Shown here in pieces: positions 16,932 to 26,589 of a stretch of 42,868 bases of DNA. Made by a program: the position numbers and the translations under genes. This stretch comes from Ahrensia sp. (GTDB lineage Bacteria; Pseudomonadota; Alphaproteobacteria; Rhizobiales; Rhizobiaceae), in NCBI GenBank assembly GCA_002706335.1, contig PAKZ01000042.1, positions 1 to 42,868 of the forward strand, in the 5' to 3' direction. The notes beneath the pieces are model-generated. The model did not search any database, was not told the origin of the DNA, and saw nothing but the letters and a program-made list of their open reading frames with translations. Positions within the stretch are counted from its first letter, which is position 1. Every line of letters begins with the position of its first letter.

Positions 16932-17684
16932 TCAGTGGCTCGGGTGCAATGCGTCGTTGAGATACATGCAGGTGAGCACTGCGAAAACATAAGCCTGAAG
17001 GAACGCCACGAGGAATTCCAAGCCGGTGAGCGCGATGGTCATTAAAAGCGGCAGAAGTGCGCCGCCGATGCCGAGCGCGCCGAGTGCCGAAAGCGACGTC
17101 ACGAAGCCGGCGAAAACCTTCAGCGTGATGTGTCCGGCCAGCATGTTGGCGAAAAGACGAACCGAAAGGCTGATCGGGCGCGACAGGAAGGAGATGACTT
17201 CGATCATCACGACCAGCGGCACCAGCAGACCCGGAACGCCCTCCGGTACGAAGAGGCCGAGGAACTTCAGGCCGTGCTTCATGAAGCCATAAACGACGAC
17301 GGTGCCGATCACGAGGATCGAAAGCGCGAAGGTCACGATGATCGAAGAGGTCACCGTGAAGAAATAGGGGAACATGCCGAACAGGTTGGCCACCAGCACG
17401 AACATGAACAACGAGAAGACAAACGGGAAGAAGCGCATCCCCTGCGTTCCCGCCGCGTCTCTCAACATCGATGCGACGAATTCGTAGGACATCTCGGAAA
17501 CGGACTGCAGCCGCCCCGGAACGAGGCCGCGATTGGCGGTCGTTATGTAGAGGAACAGCGACGCCGCGGCGACCGTGACGACCATGAAAAGCGACACATT
17601 GGTAAAGGAAAGATCCAGTCCCGCGACATTCTCGATCGGAATGATCTTGTTGATGTGGAACTGATGGATCGGATCGTTTGCCAC
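16932..17684 (-). CDS. atpB: ATP synthase F0 subunit a
   Basis: A 250-residue membrane subunit forming the proton half-channels. The N-terminus is [15 protein letters not shown]. The essential Arg lies in [16 protein letters not shown], and the last helix has [23 protein letters not shown]. The start is the GTG at 17684, preceded by GAGGGG; the longer frame reaching 17852 overlaps the atpI gene and is not family-like. It is followed by atpE. Confidence 0.96.
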   Translation of the reverse strand: MANDPIHQFHINKIIPIENVAGLDLSFTNVSLFMVVTVAAASLFLYITTANRGLVPGRLQSVSEMSYEFVASMLRDAAGTQGMRFFPFVFSLFMFVLVANLFGMFPYFFTVTSSIIVTFALSILVIGTVVVYGFMKHGLKFLGLFVPEGVPGLLVPLVVMIEVISFLSRPISLSVRLFANMLAGHITLKVFAGFVTSLSALGALGIGGALLPLLMTIALTGLEFLVAFLQAYVFAVLTCMYLNDALHPSH

Positions 17685-17728
17685 CGCAAACCCCTCGGTT
17701 GTCGCGCTCCAAGCGCGGCTGGTCCCTG

Positions 17729-18118
17729 TTACCCGCCCGGTTTGTCGCCGGACCGTGTTCTTTTCTCGGGATCCGCCACAACACCGGCAGACCTGAGTAC
17801 ATTCAATATGCCAGCGACGAAACCGAGGAGCAGGAAAACGATCATGCCCCAAGGCGAAGTGCCAGCCAAACGGTCGATCAGATAACCGATGCCAGCGCCT
17901 ACAAGAATGCCGCCGATAAACTCGCTCGACAGCTTCAAGGCACTGGCGAAACCTGCTCCGCCGCTTGTCCTGCGATCCGTTGTCCCTCGTCCCTCAGCGT
18001 CATTCCTTGCCGAGAGCGCCATGTCGAGCGCTTTGCGCCGGGTCTCCAGATCGCCGACTTCTCCGGTCTTACTTTCCGCCTTCTGTCCGTCCTTTCCCTT
18101 CGGCGTGCCAGGCGCCAT
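17729..18118 (-). CDS. atpI: ATP synthase protein I (AtpI/AtpZ family)
   Basis: A 129-residue protein that starts the F0 operon. The N-terminal 55 residues are hydrophilic (charged, with [16 protein letters not shown]). Two transmembrane helices follow ([19 protein letters not shown] and [19 protein letters not shown]), typical of the AtpI/AtpZ family, thought to aid assembly of the c ring or Mg transport. A GGAGG sits eight bases upstream of the ATG. The last 15 residues are basic and Gly-rich. Confidence 0.9.
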   Translation of the reverse strand: MAPGTPKGKDGQKAESKTGEVGDLETRRKALDMALSARNDAEGRGTTDRRTSGGAGFASALKLSSEFIGGILVGAGIGYLIDRLAGTSPWGMIVFLLLGFVAGILNVLRSAGVVADPEKRTRSGDKPGG

Positions 18119-18247
18119 ATCGCGTCCCTCCGGCCTTCATGGGTTCGGACATTTGAAAAACGGGTACCCCCGGTCAAGTCGGGCGCAACATAGTTTCGCC
18201 ACCTTGGCTAGTCAAGGCGCGTTTGCACATGCGAACAGAGGTAATTA

Positions 18248-18268
18248 AACCATTTATATCAGATGGTT
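18248..18268. promoter_or_regulatory. AACCAT/ATGGTT inverted repeat before atpI
   Basis: AACCAT (18248-18253) and ATGGTT (18263-18268) are inverted around nine AT-rich bases, about 130 bp upstream of atpI and 70 bp past the SleB stop. It could be an operator of the F0 promoter. The arms resemble the CtrA half-site TTAACCAT, but the full TTAA-N7-TTAA pattern is not present. Confidence 0.3.
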
Positions 18269-18339
18269 AGGCGCAACATAGCAAATGGTCGCAGTCTCTT
18301 TCCAGGCAACGGCCGGCGATATAGCGTCGACTCCCGCCC

Positions 18340-19518
18340 TCAGCTCCAGCCGCCGCCATAGGTGCGATAGAAGATATGCAGCCCGATCCGGGTCTTGCGC
18401 TGCATGGAACGCGCCCAGCGCGGACGCACGTAAACTGCATGGTAATGGGTCGACGAACCGACATCATCAAGCCAGATCTTGCCGGCGCTCACCGCCATGG
18501 CGATGTCCTGCGCGGTCTTCCAGTGGCTCGGCGAATTGATGCGTTCCTTCTTGCCGTCGCAGGCGAAGGAAAACTGGCAGCGATTGCGCCAGGTGACGTT
18601 CTGGTAGACGACGCCGCAGATCGTGTTCGGAAAGGTGGGGTTACGAACGCGGTTGAGAATGACCTGCGCGACGGCCGCCTGGCCCTCGAGCTTTTCGCCG
18701 CGCGCCTCAAAATAGATGCCCTCGGCGAGACATTTCTGCTCCTTGGCGGTGAAGACGACCGGCGGCAGCGGCGAGCGCGCCCAGGGGTGATCGTTCTTCG
18801 GAACCGGCGGAATGAAACGGCCCTGCTTCTCGGGCTCCGGCTCCTTCAGCAAACTGCGAAAGGGAGACTGCCTGGCAAAATCCGGCTCGGACGGCGCATA
18901 GGCGGTCGCCAGCGAATCGGCTTGGTCGTTGGTCACGAGGCTCGCCAGCATCACCGGAACCTGAGGATCGTCCGCCGGTTTCGAATGCTTATGGAACGCG
19001 GTGGCGATCTGGATTTCCTTGCCGCCGATCTTCGGGCGGGCGAAAGCCATCATGCTCTCATGATCGAAAGCGGGCTGCATCAGGCGGCTCTGGCGCTCAA
19101 GCACCGACCCGGCGGAAAAATCCCGCGGTGGCGCGGCAGGGGCGACCGAGACGATGCGGCCAGTCTTCTCGGCGCGGTTGATGCGCGCCTCGTCCGGCGT
19201 GTCGGCCACCTCCGCCTTGGCCGGCGTGACGACCACGCGGCCGATGCCCGGCGTGTCGATGCTGGTCGACGCAATGGAGCCCGTTACGGTCGGATCGATG
19301 TCGAATCGTGCTTCCGCCTGATGGATCGAGCCGGGCCCGGAAGCGGTCAGGAACGTGTTCCAGCGCGGCTGCTTCGCGTCCTCGCCGATCAGCAGGCCGG
19401 AGATATCCTGCAAGGCGATGGTGGTCGGATTGGAGATGAAAAAGGCGGCCGCAAGAACAGCCGGAGCCGACATCCTCGCCACAAGATGACGAATTGTCCG
19501 GGACTTCGTTCTACCCAC
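18340..19518 (-). CDS. SleB-type cell wall hydrolase
   Basis: A protein of about 392 residues with a C-terminal SleB (Hydrolase_2) domain, a peptidoglycan-cleaving fold. The domain starts at CLAEGIYFEARGE, with the catalytic Glu likely in that motif, then VAQVILNRVRNPTFPNTICGVVYQN, CQFSFACDGK and THYHAVYVRP. An N-terminal hydrophobic segment (APAVLAAAFFIS) is a signal anchor; the middle 200 residues are a low-complexity, Pro-rich linker. I start at the GTG at 19518 because GGAG lies seven bases upstream; a GTG at 19542 is an alternative. It probably remodels the envelope in the periplasm. Confidence 0.87.
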   Translation of the reverse strand: MGRTKSRTIRHLVARMSAPAVLAAAFFISNPTTIALQDISGLLIGEDAKQPRWNTFLTASGPGSIHQAEARFDIDPTVTGSIASTSIDTPGIGRVVVTPAKAEVADTPDEARINRAEKTGRIVSVAPAAPPRDFSAGSVLERQSRLMQPAFDHESMMAFARPKIGGKEIQIATAFHKHSKPADDPQVPVMLASLVTNDQADSLATAYAPSEPDFARQSPFRSLLKEPEPEKQGRFIPPVPKNDHPWARSPLPPVVFTAKEQKCLAEGIYFEARGEKLEGQAAVAQVILNRVRNPTFPNTICGVVYQNVTWRNRCQFSFACDGKKERINSPSHWKTAQDIAMAVSAGKIWLDDVGSSTHYHAVYVRPRWARSMQRKTRIGLHIFYRTYGGGWS

Positions 19519-19573
19519 TGCAATACTCCGTAACTGACGCACGCAACCCGTAATCGGAGATCACAATAATCGA

Positions 19574-19594
19574 TTAACCTTGATAGCCGGTTAA
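19574..19594. promoter_or_regulatory. TTAACC-N9-GGTTAA inverted repeat upstream of the SleB gene
   Basis: TTAACC (19574-19579) and GGTTAA (19589-19594) are perfect inverted hexamers about 56-76 bp upstream of the SleB start, between it and the der stop. TTAACC is the core of the CtrA half-site TTAACCAT, so cell-cycle control of the hydrolase is possible. The half-sites are inverted and not in the standard spacing. Confidence 0.35.
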
Positions 19595-19631
19595 TGACGG
19601 GGAAAAGCGTCCGGAAACGAAACAGCGCCGG

Positions 19632-21065
19632 TCAGCGCTTCTTTTTGGCGCGGCCCGCAAAAGGGTTATCGCTGGTGCGCGTCATCACTCGGATGGGCAC
19701 ACCCGGCAGGTCGAAGTCCTGGCGCAGTGCATTGGTCAGGTAGCGCAGATAGGAGGTCGGCAGTGCCTCCGGCCGCGAGCAGGACAGCACAAAGGACGGC
19801 GGGCGCATCTTGACCTGCGTTATGTATTTCAGCTTCAGGCGACGGCCGGCAACGGCCGGCGGCGGGGGATGCTGGACAACGCCGTCGAGCCAGCGGTTGA
19901 GCCGCCCGGTGGAGATGCGCCGGTTCCAGACCCTGTGCGTGTTGACGATCTCCGTCATCAGCTTGTCGAGGCCGGAGCCGGTCTGGCCGGAAATCGGCAC
20001 GGCGCGGATGCCGCGCACCTGCGGTAGCAACCTTTCGGTCTTCTCGCGCAGATCGGCGAGCGCCTGCTGGCGATCCTCGATCATATCCCACTTGTTGAAG
20101 GCGATGACCGGCGCCCTGCCCTCGCGGATGATCAGGTCGGCAATCTGAAGATCCTGCTTCTCAAAGGGGATCTGCGCGTCGAGAACGACGACCACAACTT
20201 CGGCGAAGCGGATGGCGCGCAGCGCGTCGCCGACGGACAGCTTCTCCAGCTTTTCCTGCACACGCGCCTTGCGGCGCAGGCCGGCCGTATCGAAAAGCCT
20301 GATCTTGCGGCCCTTCCACTCCCAGTCGACCGAGATGGAATCGCGGGTGATGCCGGCCTCGGGACCGGTCAGCAGCCGATCCTGGCCGATCAGCTTGTTG
20401 ATGAGTGTCGACTTGCCGGCATTCGGCCGCCCGACAATGGCGATCCTGAGCGGCTTGGTGTCGTCATAGTCGGGGATATCCTCGTCGGTCTCGTCATGGA
20501 CGTCCTCGCCGATATCCTCGGCAATCGCGAACTCTTCTTCGTCGTCCTCGTCTTCGGAAAGGGCGCGCCCCTCACCGACAGCCGCGACGATGGCGTCACG
20601 CAGATCGGCGAGGCCGAGGCCGTGTTCGGCGGAAATGCCGACCGGCTCGCCAAGCCCAAGCGCATAGGCCTCGTAGGTGCCAGCCTCGGCGCCGCGCGCC
20701 TCTGCCTTGTTGGCGATGAGAACGACCGGCTTGCCGGATTTGCGCAGAATGTCGGCGAAAGTAGTGTCGTCCGGCGTGAGACCGGCCTTGGCGTCGAGCA
20801 TGAAGAGCGCGACATCGGCGTCCTCTATGGCGCGCAGCGTCTGGGCGCGCATACGGCCCTGCAAGGTTTCCGCCGCGCCGACCTCGAGCCCGGCCGTGTC
20901 GATGACGTCGAAGGAAAGATCGTAAAGCGACGCCGCATGCAGGCGCCGGTCGCGCGTTACGCCGGGCGTGTCGTCGACGATCGCGATCTTGCGTCCGACA
21001 AGCCGGTTGAAAAGCGTCGACTTGCCGACATTCGGCCGCCCGACAATGGCGACGGTGAAGCTCAC
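19632..21065 (-). CDS. der: Ribosome biogenesis GTPase Der (EngA)
   Basis: A 477-residue protein with two tandem G domains and a KH-like C-terminus, needed for 50S subunit maturation. G1 motifs are [14 protein letters not shown] (residue 9 on) and [14 protein letters not shown] (second domain); DTAG, NKAE and NKWD motifs follow. The linker between the domains is unusually long and acidic ([17 protein letters not shown] and onward, about residues 172-205). The gene begins by a four-base ATGA overlap with the YfgM-like gene upstream. Confidence 0.96.
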   Translation of the reverse strand: MSFTVAIVGRPNVGKSTLFNRLVGRKIAIVDDTPGVTRDRRLHAASLYDLSFDVIDTAGLEVGAAETLQGRMRAQTLRAIEDADVALFMLDAKAGLTPDDTTFADILRKSGKPVVLIANKAEARGAEAGTYEAYALGLGEPVGISAEHGLGLADLRDAIVAAVGEGRALSEDEDDEEEFAIAEDIGEDVHDETDEDIPDYDDTKPLRIAIVGRPNAGKSTLINKLIGQDRLLTGPEAGITRDSISVDWEWKGRKIRLFDTAGLRRKARVQEKLEKLSVGDALRAIRFAEVVVVVLDAQIPFEKQDLQIADLIIREGRAPVIAFNKWDMIEDRQQALADLREKTERLLPQVRGIRAVPISGQTGSGLDKLMTEIVNTHRVWNRRISTGRLNRWLDGVVQHPPPPAVAGRRLKLKYITQVKMRPPSFVLSCSRPEALPTSYLRYLTNALRQDFDLPGVPIRVMTRTSDNPFAGRAKKKR

Positions 21066-21733
21066 CCTTCCTGGACCTCCCCGGAGGACTTGATCAGGTC
21101 GAGCATGATGGCGGCGCGCTGCTTGGCGTTGCGCGGGGCGTTCAGGTCATCGACGATCTGCTGGAACAATACCTTCGCATCGCCAAGCCGGCCGTCTTTC
21201 CAGGCGGCGAGACCAAGCGCCTCGCGGGCGGCATGCCGCAACGGGCTCGTATCGGCAGACAGCGGCTCGGCGCGCTCAGCCACTTGATCGGCGGTACCGG
21301 TGTCGACGAGGATATAGGCAGCGCGGATCCTCGCCATGTCGCGCACGGCGTCAGGCGCGGAACCGTCGGCAGCAACTTCGTCGAAGGCGGCGACGGCGCC
21401 GGCCGCATCGCCCTTCTCCTCGAGCACGGTCGCGGCACGCATGCGCGCGAGAACCGGATAGGCACCGTAGCCGTCGTCTTCGAGCGCCTGCAAGGCGGTA
21501 AGCGCCTCGTCGGATTTGCCCTCATTTGCCAGATTGAGAGCCGCCAGGAAACGGTCACCCGATGCGGACGCCTGGCGTTCCGAATAGTATTCCCAGCCGC
21601 GCCAGGCCGCCGTACCTACCACGATCAGGATGGCCGCGCCGATGATGAAGGCGCCGAACTGGTTCCAGACCTTTTTCAGGCGGTCGGAGCGCAGTTCCTC
21701 TTCCACCTCGCGGATAAAGCTGTCGTCAGACAT
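21062..21733 (-). CDS. YfgM-like membrane-anchored TPR protein
   Basis: A 223-residue protein with a short cytoplasmic N-terminus ([20 protein letters not shown]), one transmembrane helix ([19 protein letters not shown], about residues 27-45) and a periplasmic domain of TPR-like helices. This is the TPR_21/YfgM arrangement; in E. coli YfgM works with the periplasmic chaperone network at the Sec translocon, and yfgM lies close to der there too. Here the gene overlaps der by four bases, so the pair is an operon. Confidence 0.88.
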   Translation of the reverse strand: MSDDSFIREVEEELRSDRLKKVWNQFGAFIIGAAILIVVGTAAWRGWEYYSERQASASGDRFLAALNLANEGKSDEALTALQALEDDGYGAYPVLARMRAATVLEEKGDAAGAVAAFDEVAADGSAPDAVRDMARIRAAYILVDTGTADQVAERAEPLSADTSPLRHAAREALGLAAWKDGRLGDAKVLFQQIVDDLNAPRNAKQRAAIMLDLIKSSGEVQEG

Positions 21734-21821
21734 GTTGTCCCGTCTTTACTTTCTCTGTGCTGGCCGCTTTTACGGGTTTTGGCGGCAAAAGAAAGGGGGC
21801 GCGGACGGCCCGCCTCTCAAA

Positions 21822-22388
21822 TCACACCGGCGAAACACCGATCAGCAATTCGTGGAGTTGGAGGACGAACCACAGCGTCACCACCGAGCCGGCCACGACG
21901 GCGATGATGTCGCCCGTCACCGAGACGCTTTCGAAGACGGGATCGCCCCGGCGCTTCTCGGCAATGCGCACGAAAACGGCCCAGCCGAGAACAGCGAGGC
22001 ACAAAACGATGGTGGCGAGATCGCCATTAGCGAGCAGATGAGCCAGCGCCCAGACCTTCACGGCGGTGATCATCGGATGCTTGATGCGTTTCTTGATGTG
22101 CCCGGTGGGGACATAGGCCGCGACCAGCAGAACCATCGCGATCCACATCAGGAGGATGACGATATGGCGCATCCAGATCGGCGACTCGTAAAAGACCGGC
22201 GCATCCGGCCGGGCCTGGGCGTATCCCCAGACCAGCAGGACGAGGCCGGCGAGAGAGATCAGCGAGTAAAGGCCCTTCCATGGCCCCTCGCCCAGCCGGA
22301 TGACCATGGCATCGCGCCAGGCGGGCGCGACGGCGCGAACGGAATGGACGCCCAGAAAGACGATCAATCCTACGATCAACCAGGTCAT
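21822..22388 (-). CDS. NnrU family membrane protein
   Basis: A 188-residue polytopic protein with about six hydrophobic helices. The family signature RIKHPMITAVKVWALAHLLANGD is at the centre, and VFLGVHSVRAVAP is near the start. NnrU is found with nitric-oxide/nitrite reductase genes, but its biochemical role is not settled and no such genes are nearby. I start at the ATG at 22388, which has AAGGAG seven bases upstream, not at the first ATG of the frame at 22415. Confidence 0.9.
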   Translation of the reverse strand: MTWLIVGLIVFLGVHSVRAVAPAWRDAMVIRLGEGPWKGLYSLISLAGLVLLVWGYAQARPDAPVFYESPIWMRHIVILLMWIAMVLLVAAYVPTGHIKKRIKHPMITAVKVWALAHLLANGDLATIVLCLAVLGWAVFVRIAEKRRGDPVFESVSVTGDIIAVVAGSVVTLWFVLQLHELLIGVSPV

Positions 22389-22434
22389 GACATCACTCCT
22401 TGTCGGTTCCGGCATCCATGGATAGCCTGCCTAT

Positions 22435-22767
22435 ATGACAGTCGATCCGGAAAAGGCAAAGCGGCGGCTCGCCGAAAAACGTGCGGAGATCGAGACGCAT
22501 TCGGCGATGAGCGCGGAAGCGCGCGCGACGGTAGAGCTCGACCAGGTCGCCGTCGGCCGGCTGTCGCGCATGGACGCCATGCAGCAGCAGGCGATGGCCG
22601 AGGCGAGCGAGCGCGCCCGCCAGCGCGATCTCGTCCGCATCGAAATGGCCGAACGCCGCATCGCGTCGGGCGGCTACGGCTTTTGCGAGGAATGCGACGA
22701 GGAAATCCCTGACGGCAGGCTCGCCATCGACCCGATGGCGACGCATTGCGTCCGGTGCGCGCGATAG
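22435..22767 (+). CDS. DksA/TraR-family zinc finger protein
   Basis: A 110-residue protein with a helical N-terminal part and a C-terminal four-cysteine zinc finger: FCEECDEEIPDGRLAIDP then THCVRC. This is the TraR/DksA fold; such proteins bind the RNA polymerase secondary channel or act as small regulators. It lacks the long coiled coil of full DksA, so it is closer to the short TraR-like form. It is divergent from NnrU and 49 bp upstream of the YihY gene on the same strand. Confidence 0.9.
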   Translation: MTVDPEKAKRRLAEKRAEIETHSAMSAEARATVELDQVAVGRLSRMDAMQQQAMAEASERARQRDLVRIEMAERRIASGGYGFCEECDEEIPDGRLAIDPMATHCVRCAR

Positions 22768-22816
22768 TGCTTTCAGGCCCGAGGGAACCTTCCCGCGCTA
22801 CGCGGCTTTCCTTTTC

Positions 22817-23836
22817 ATGAACAAATACGGGCATGGCGCGCGCACACCTCTGCATATTCCGCCCCGGGGCTGGTTCGATATCGGGAAAAGCGTCTTCGCC
22901 AACATCGGCGAGGACAATGTCAGCCTGATCGCGGCCGACATCGCCTTCTACGGGCTGCTGGCGGTCTTTCCCGGCATTGCCGCCTGCATGGCGATCGCCG
23001 GCCTTGTGACCGAACCCTCTGTGATCGTCGATCAGCTTGAGCGCTACGGACAATTGCTGCCGCAGCAGGCGGCCGAGATCATCATCGGGCAAGCGACCGA
23101 AGTCGCGGGTTCGCGCGAGGGCGGCCTCGGGCTCGCGGCGCTGGCCGGTGTGCTGATCGCCATCTACTCGTCCTCCAAGGGCATCCGCAGCATGATCACC
23201 GGACTGAACATCGCGTTCGATGTGAAGGAACGGCGCAACTTCATCATGCAATATGCGCTGACCTTTCTGATGACCCTCCTTCTGATCGTCGGCCTGCTGG
23301 CCGCCATTGCCTCGACGATTGTCCTTCCGGCGGTTTTCGCCGTGCTGCCCTTTCCCGGACAAACAGAAACAATCGTCTCGCTTCTGCGCTGGCCGATCCT
23401 CGCCGGCTCCGCGATTTTCGGCCTGTCGCTGATCTACCGCTACGGGCCAGCCCGTCCGAGGCCGCGCTGGCGCTGGATCACGCCCGGGGCGGTCGTCGCC
23501 TGCGTCTTGTGGGTCGGCGGGTCCATGCTGTTTGCGCTCTATGTGCGCAATTTTGCCAGCTACAACGAGACCTTCGGCTCGCTCGGCGGTGTCGTCATCC
23601 TGCTGATGTGGCTGTGGCTCTCGGCCTTCATCGTCCTGCTCGGCGCGGAAGTCGATTCAGAGATGGAGGCACATGCGAAGACCGAGCCCGCCGACGTCCG
23701 GTCGGCACCGGACGCCATGGAATATCCGAAAGAGGCCGTGGCGAACGCAGCCGAAACGCTGGCTGAAGCCAGAAAAGCCATTGAGACCGCCGAGCAAGCG
23801 GTCAGGAATGCGCCACGCGAGAGACATCCCGGCTGA
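22817..23836 (+). CDS. YihY/virulence factor BrkB family inner-membrane protein
   Basis: A 339-residue polytopic protein with about six transmembrane segments. Family landmarks are AADIAFYGLLAVFPGIAA, LIAIYSSSKGIRSMITGLN, and the last segment YNETFGSLGGVVILLMWLW. The C-terminal 60 residues are hydrophilic and Ala/Glu-rich. The function of the family is not established; it was once mislabelled RNase BN. The gene runs towards bacA/sbmA on the other strand and stops 26 bp from it. Confidence 0.93.
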   Translation: MNKYGHGARTPLHIPPRGWFDIGKSVFANIGEDNVSLIAADIAFYGLLAVFPGIAACMAIAGLVTEPSVIVDQLERYGQLLPQQAAEIIIGQATEVAGSREGGLGLAALAGVLIAIYSSSKGIRSMITGLNIAFDVKERRNFIMQYALTFLMTLLLIVGLLAAIASTIVLPAVFAVLPFPGQTETIVSLLRWPILAGSAIFGLSLIYRYGPARPRPRWRWITPGAVVACVLWVGGSMLFALYVRNFASYNETFGSLGGVVILLMWLWLSAFIVLLGAEVDSEMEAHAKTEPADVRSAPDAMEYPKEAVANAAETLAEARKAIETAEQAVRNAPRERHPG

Positions 23837-23862
23837 GAGCCGGGGTCCGGGATCGGGTACGG

Positions 23863-25158
23863 TCAGACGCCGGGCCCGACCGGCTCGATCGCGTCGCCAT
23901 CCGACGCGCCGTGGATCGCCAGCCATTCCTTGTCGATATCGGGCAGATCCTCGCCGGTGATGGCCGACTCGAAGGCCTTCAGGCGTTTGTAGATCGACAG
24001 CAGCTCGACGATCGTGGTCCAGGAATTGACCAGATACTGGAACGAATTCGAGACCTGGCTGAAGGCGGTCAGGACCTGCTGCATGATGCCGAAGGTGAAG
24101 CCGACGGTTCCTGCCGCAACGATGGTCGGGATCAGCAGGAAATAGGCGAAGATGTTGTCCGCTTGCAGGTAGAGCGAACGGAACACGTTGAAATACATGT
24201 AGTGGAAATAAAGCCGGAAATAGTTGTAGCGGACGTGGCCGAACAGCTCCCGCACGGTCATCGGCTGGGCTCGGTCGTAATCGTCTTCGCCATAGACCAG
24301 TTCCTTGCGGTAGGCCGCCTCGACGCGCTGGTTGCGGAACTCCAGCCCCGGCAGCTTGATACCGACAAGCGCGAGAAGCGCCGTGCCGAAGGATGCCCAG
24401 AAGAGAACCGCAATAAAGAGCGGAGCAGGAATTTGACCGACAACCGGCAGTTCGGTGATGTAGCTCGATAGCGACCAGAGCAGCGGGAGGAACGCGATAA
24501 GTGTCATGACGGAATCGATCATGGAGACGCCGAGCCCCTCCATGATGCCCGCGAAGCGCATCGTGTCTTCCTGCACGCGCTGAGACGCGCCTTCGATGTG
24601 GCGCAACTGTTTCCAGCGGTCCATGTAGTAGTCGTTCATCGCTGTGCGCCAGCGGAAGATCCAGTGGCTCACGAGGAAGCGCGTCGCGACGAAAATGAAG
24701 ATCGCCATGAAGGCGATGGAGGCGAAGACGCCGATCAAATCGTAAAGCTGCCCCGCCGTGACGGTCGAGTCAGGCTCGAAGGCGTTCTGCACAAGGTCGA
24801 AAAAGGGCCGGCGCCAGTTGTTGAGCGCGACCGAGATCTGAACGCCGAAATAGGTGGTGAACAGGATGACCGACGAGCCGACGATGGACCACCACTGCCA
24901 GGGATGCGGCGACCATTTGAACCAGAAGGCGGCGAAGAGCGCGACGGCGATCACGTAATAGATATAAAGCCAGAGGAAGGATGGCGACCAGAAGTAATGG
25001 ATGCCGACAATCGTCTCGTCTTCGGGAGACGGCACGCCGAGGCCGAGATACTGGCCCCACTGGTGTCCGCCCAGATACCAAACGGTCATCGCGACCGCGG
25101 TCCACAGGATGACGGATAGGAAAAAGATTTTCGGCTTGGGGAAAAAAGATTGGAACAC
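23863..25158 (-). CDS. sbmA: BacA/SbmA peptide transporter
   Basis: A 431-residue proton-driven importer of antimicrobial peptides; the rhizobial/Brucella homologue BacA is needed for chronic host infection. Landmarks are [28 protein letters not shown]-type segments, [40 protein letters not shown] and [21 protein letters not shown]. These match the SbmA_BacA family and the N-terminal part of ABC-D transporters without a nucleotide domain. About seven hydrophobic helices are present. It stands alone with a 126-bp upstream region. Confidence 0.94.
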   Translation of the reverse strand: MFQSFFPKPKIFFLSVILWTAVAMTVWYLGGHQWGQYLGLGVPSPEDETIVGIHYFWSPSFLWLYIYYVIAVALFAAFWFKWSPHPWQWWSIVGSSVILFTTYFGVQISVALNNWRRPFFDLVQNAFEPDSTVTAGQLYDLIGVFASIAFMAIFIFVATRFLVSHWIFRWRTAMNDYYMDRWKQLRHIEGASQRVQEDTMRFAGIMEGLGVSMIDSVMTLIAFLPLLWSLSSYITELPVVGQIPAPLFIAVLFWASFGTALLALVGIKLPGLEFRNQRVEAAYRKELVYGEDDYDRAQPMTVRELFGHVRYNYFRLYFHYMYFNVFRSLYLQADNIFAYFLLIPTIVAAGTVGFTFGIMQQVLTAFSQVSNSFQYLVNSWTTIVELLSIYKRLKAFESAITGEDLPDIDKEWLAIHGASDGDAIEPVGPGV

Positions 25159-25284
25159 GGAGTTGATCCTCAGTGCGTTGGAATTCTGTGATTCCGATAG
25201 TTAAAGCAAACGGCGCGAAAAGCCATGTGGCATTGATTACGCCCTATCACGCCTTGGTGTGGCGGGAGAATGACGTAACGGCGT

Positions 25285-26499
25285 TTAGTCCGTTGCGAGG
25301 ATCATGTTGCGGACGACCGGGTAGATCTCGCGTTCCCAGCGTTTGCCATTGAAGACGCCGTAATGGCCGACATTGGCCTGCAGGTGATGGCGCTTCAGGT
25401 GCGGGCGCAACGTGTTGCAAAGATCGTGGGCGGCCGAGGTCTGGCCGAGTGAGCAGATATCGTCTCGCCCGCCCTCCACCGTGAGAAGGGCCGTGTGACG
25501 GATGGCGCCGGGATCGACCTTGCGGCCGCGATAGGTGAAGTCGCCGGTGGCGAGTTCCGCCTTGTGAAAGATGCGATCTATCGTCTCGATGTAGAATTCC
25601 TCGGTCATGTCGAGGACGGCGAAATACTCGTCATAGAAGGTCTTGATCTTCTCGGCCCCCTCGGTGTCGCCGGCCGCGAGATGGTCGTAGAGCTTGCGGT
25701 GGGCGGTGCTGTGACGGTCGATGTTCATGGCCATGAAGGCGAAAAGCTGAAGGAAGCCGGGATAGACCGTCCGTCCGCCGCCGGGATATCGCGCGGGAAC
25801 CGTGGAGATGACCGAGCTCTGGAACCAGCCGAGCGACTTTGACACCGCGAATTCGTTGACCTCGGTCGGGCTCTCGCGCGGATCGATCGGCCCGGCCATC
25901 AGCGTCATGGAATGCGGCGTTGCCGGATGCTTGTCCTCGGACATGACGGCGACGGCGACCAGCGCCTGCACGCAGGGTTGGCAGACGGCGAGGATATGCG
26001 CGCCCGGCCCGATCTCCTCGAGGAATCGAATAATGTATTCGACATAGTCCTCGACGCCGAACGACCCGGCCTCGATCGGCACATCGCGGGCGTTCGTCCA
26101 GTCGGTGATATAGACCTCATGGTCCTGCAAGAGCGTGGCGACCGTGCCGCGCAGCAGAGTTGCGAAGTGACCCGACAGCGGCGCGATGACGAGGACCCTC
26201 GGCTGGCGCGTGTCGACGTCCTTCGAGAATTTCAGCAGCTTGCCGAATGGCAGGTCGAGGGCAACATCCTCGATGACCGGCACGTCGCGATTGCCGACGC
26301 GGACGCTGTCGATGGCGAAATCCGGACGCTCATGCGAGAGCTTGTAGCGCGAGATCAGTTCCCAGGCGGCAGCAAAGCGGCGGAGCGGATGATTGGCGGG
26401 CAGCGGCGAGAAACTCTGCAATCCGCTGTTCATGAATTGCGCGAGATCGCGCAGCGGCGCCAGCAGATCGTCCTGGAACTGGTAGGTCTGATAGAGCAT
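25285..26499 (-). CDS. phaZ: Intracellular polyhydroxyalkanoate depolymerase
   Basis: A 404-residue PhaZ of the intracellular (PhaZ1) class, which mobilises PHB granules. The nucleophile region is AVCQPCVQAL: in this class the catalytic residue is a cysteine, here most likely Cys173 in VCQP. The HFATLLRGTV, YITDWTNARDVP and YGVFNGKRWEREIYP segments are typical. I start at ATG 26499 (LYQTYQFQDD); the frame runs on to 26532 without a family-like N-terminus. It is divergent from the GST gene. Confidence 0.92.
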   Translation of the reverse strand: MLYQTYQFQDDLLAPLRDLAQFMNSGLQSFSPLPANHPLRRFAAAWELISRYKLSHERPDFAIDSVRVGNRDVPVIEDVALDLPFGKLLKFSKDVDTRQPRVLVIAPLSGHFATLLRGTVATLLQDHEVYITDWTNARDVPIEAGSFGVEDYVEYIIRFLEEIGPGAHILAVCQPCVQALVAVAVMSEDKHPATPHSMTLMAGPIDPRESPTEVNEFAVSKSLGWFQSSVISTVPARYPGGGRTVYPGFLQLFAFMAMNIDRHSTAHRKLYDHLAAGDTEGAEKIKTFYDEYFAVLDMTEEFYIETIDRIFHKAELATGDFTYRGRKVDPGAIRHTALLTVEGGRDDICSLGQTSAAHDLCNTLRPHLKRHHLQANVGHYGVFNGKRWEREIYPVVRNMILATD

Positions 26500-26527
26500 T
26501 CGCGCGCCTTGTAAACCGCCGAAAATG

Positions 26528-26550
26528 TGCACTGCAAAAAAGCTAGTGCA
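26528..26550. promoter_or_regulatory. TGCAC/GTGCA palindrome between phaZ and the GST gene
   Basis: TGCAC (26528-26532) and GTGCA (26546-26550) are inverted around 13 bases, with an extra TGCA at 26533-26536. PhaR repressors of alphaproteobacteria bind TGCA-containing palindromes near PHA genes, so this may be a PhaR operator for phaZ. It lies 29 bp upstream of the phaZ start. Confidence 0.4.
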
Positions 26551-26589
26551 AATTCGTGTGCGATGCGAGAAGATTGTGCGGGAACGAAA

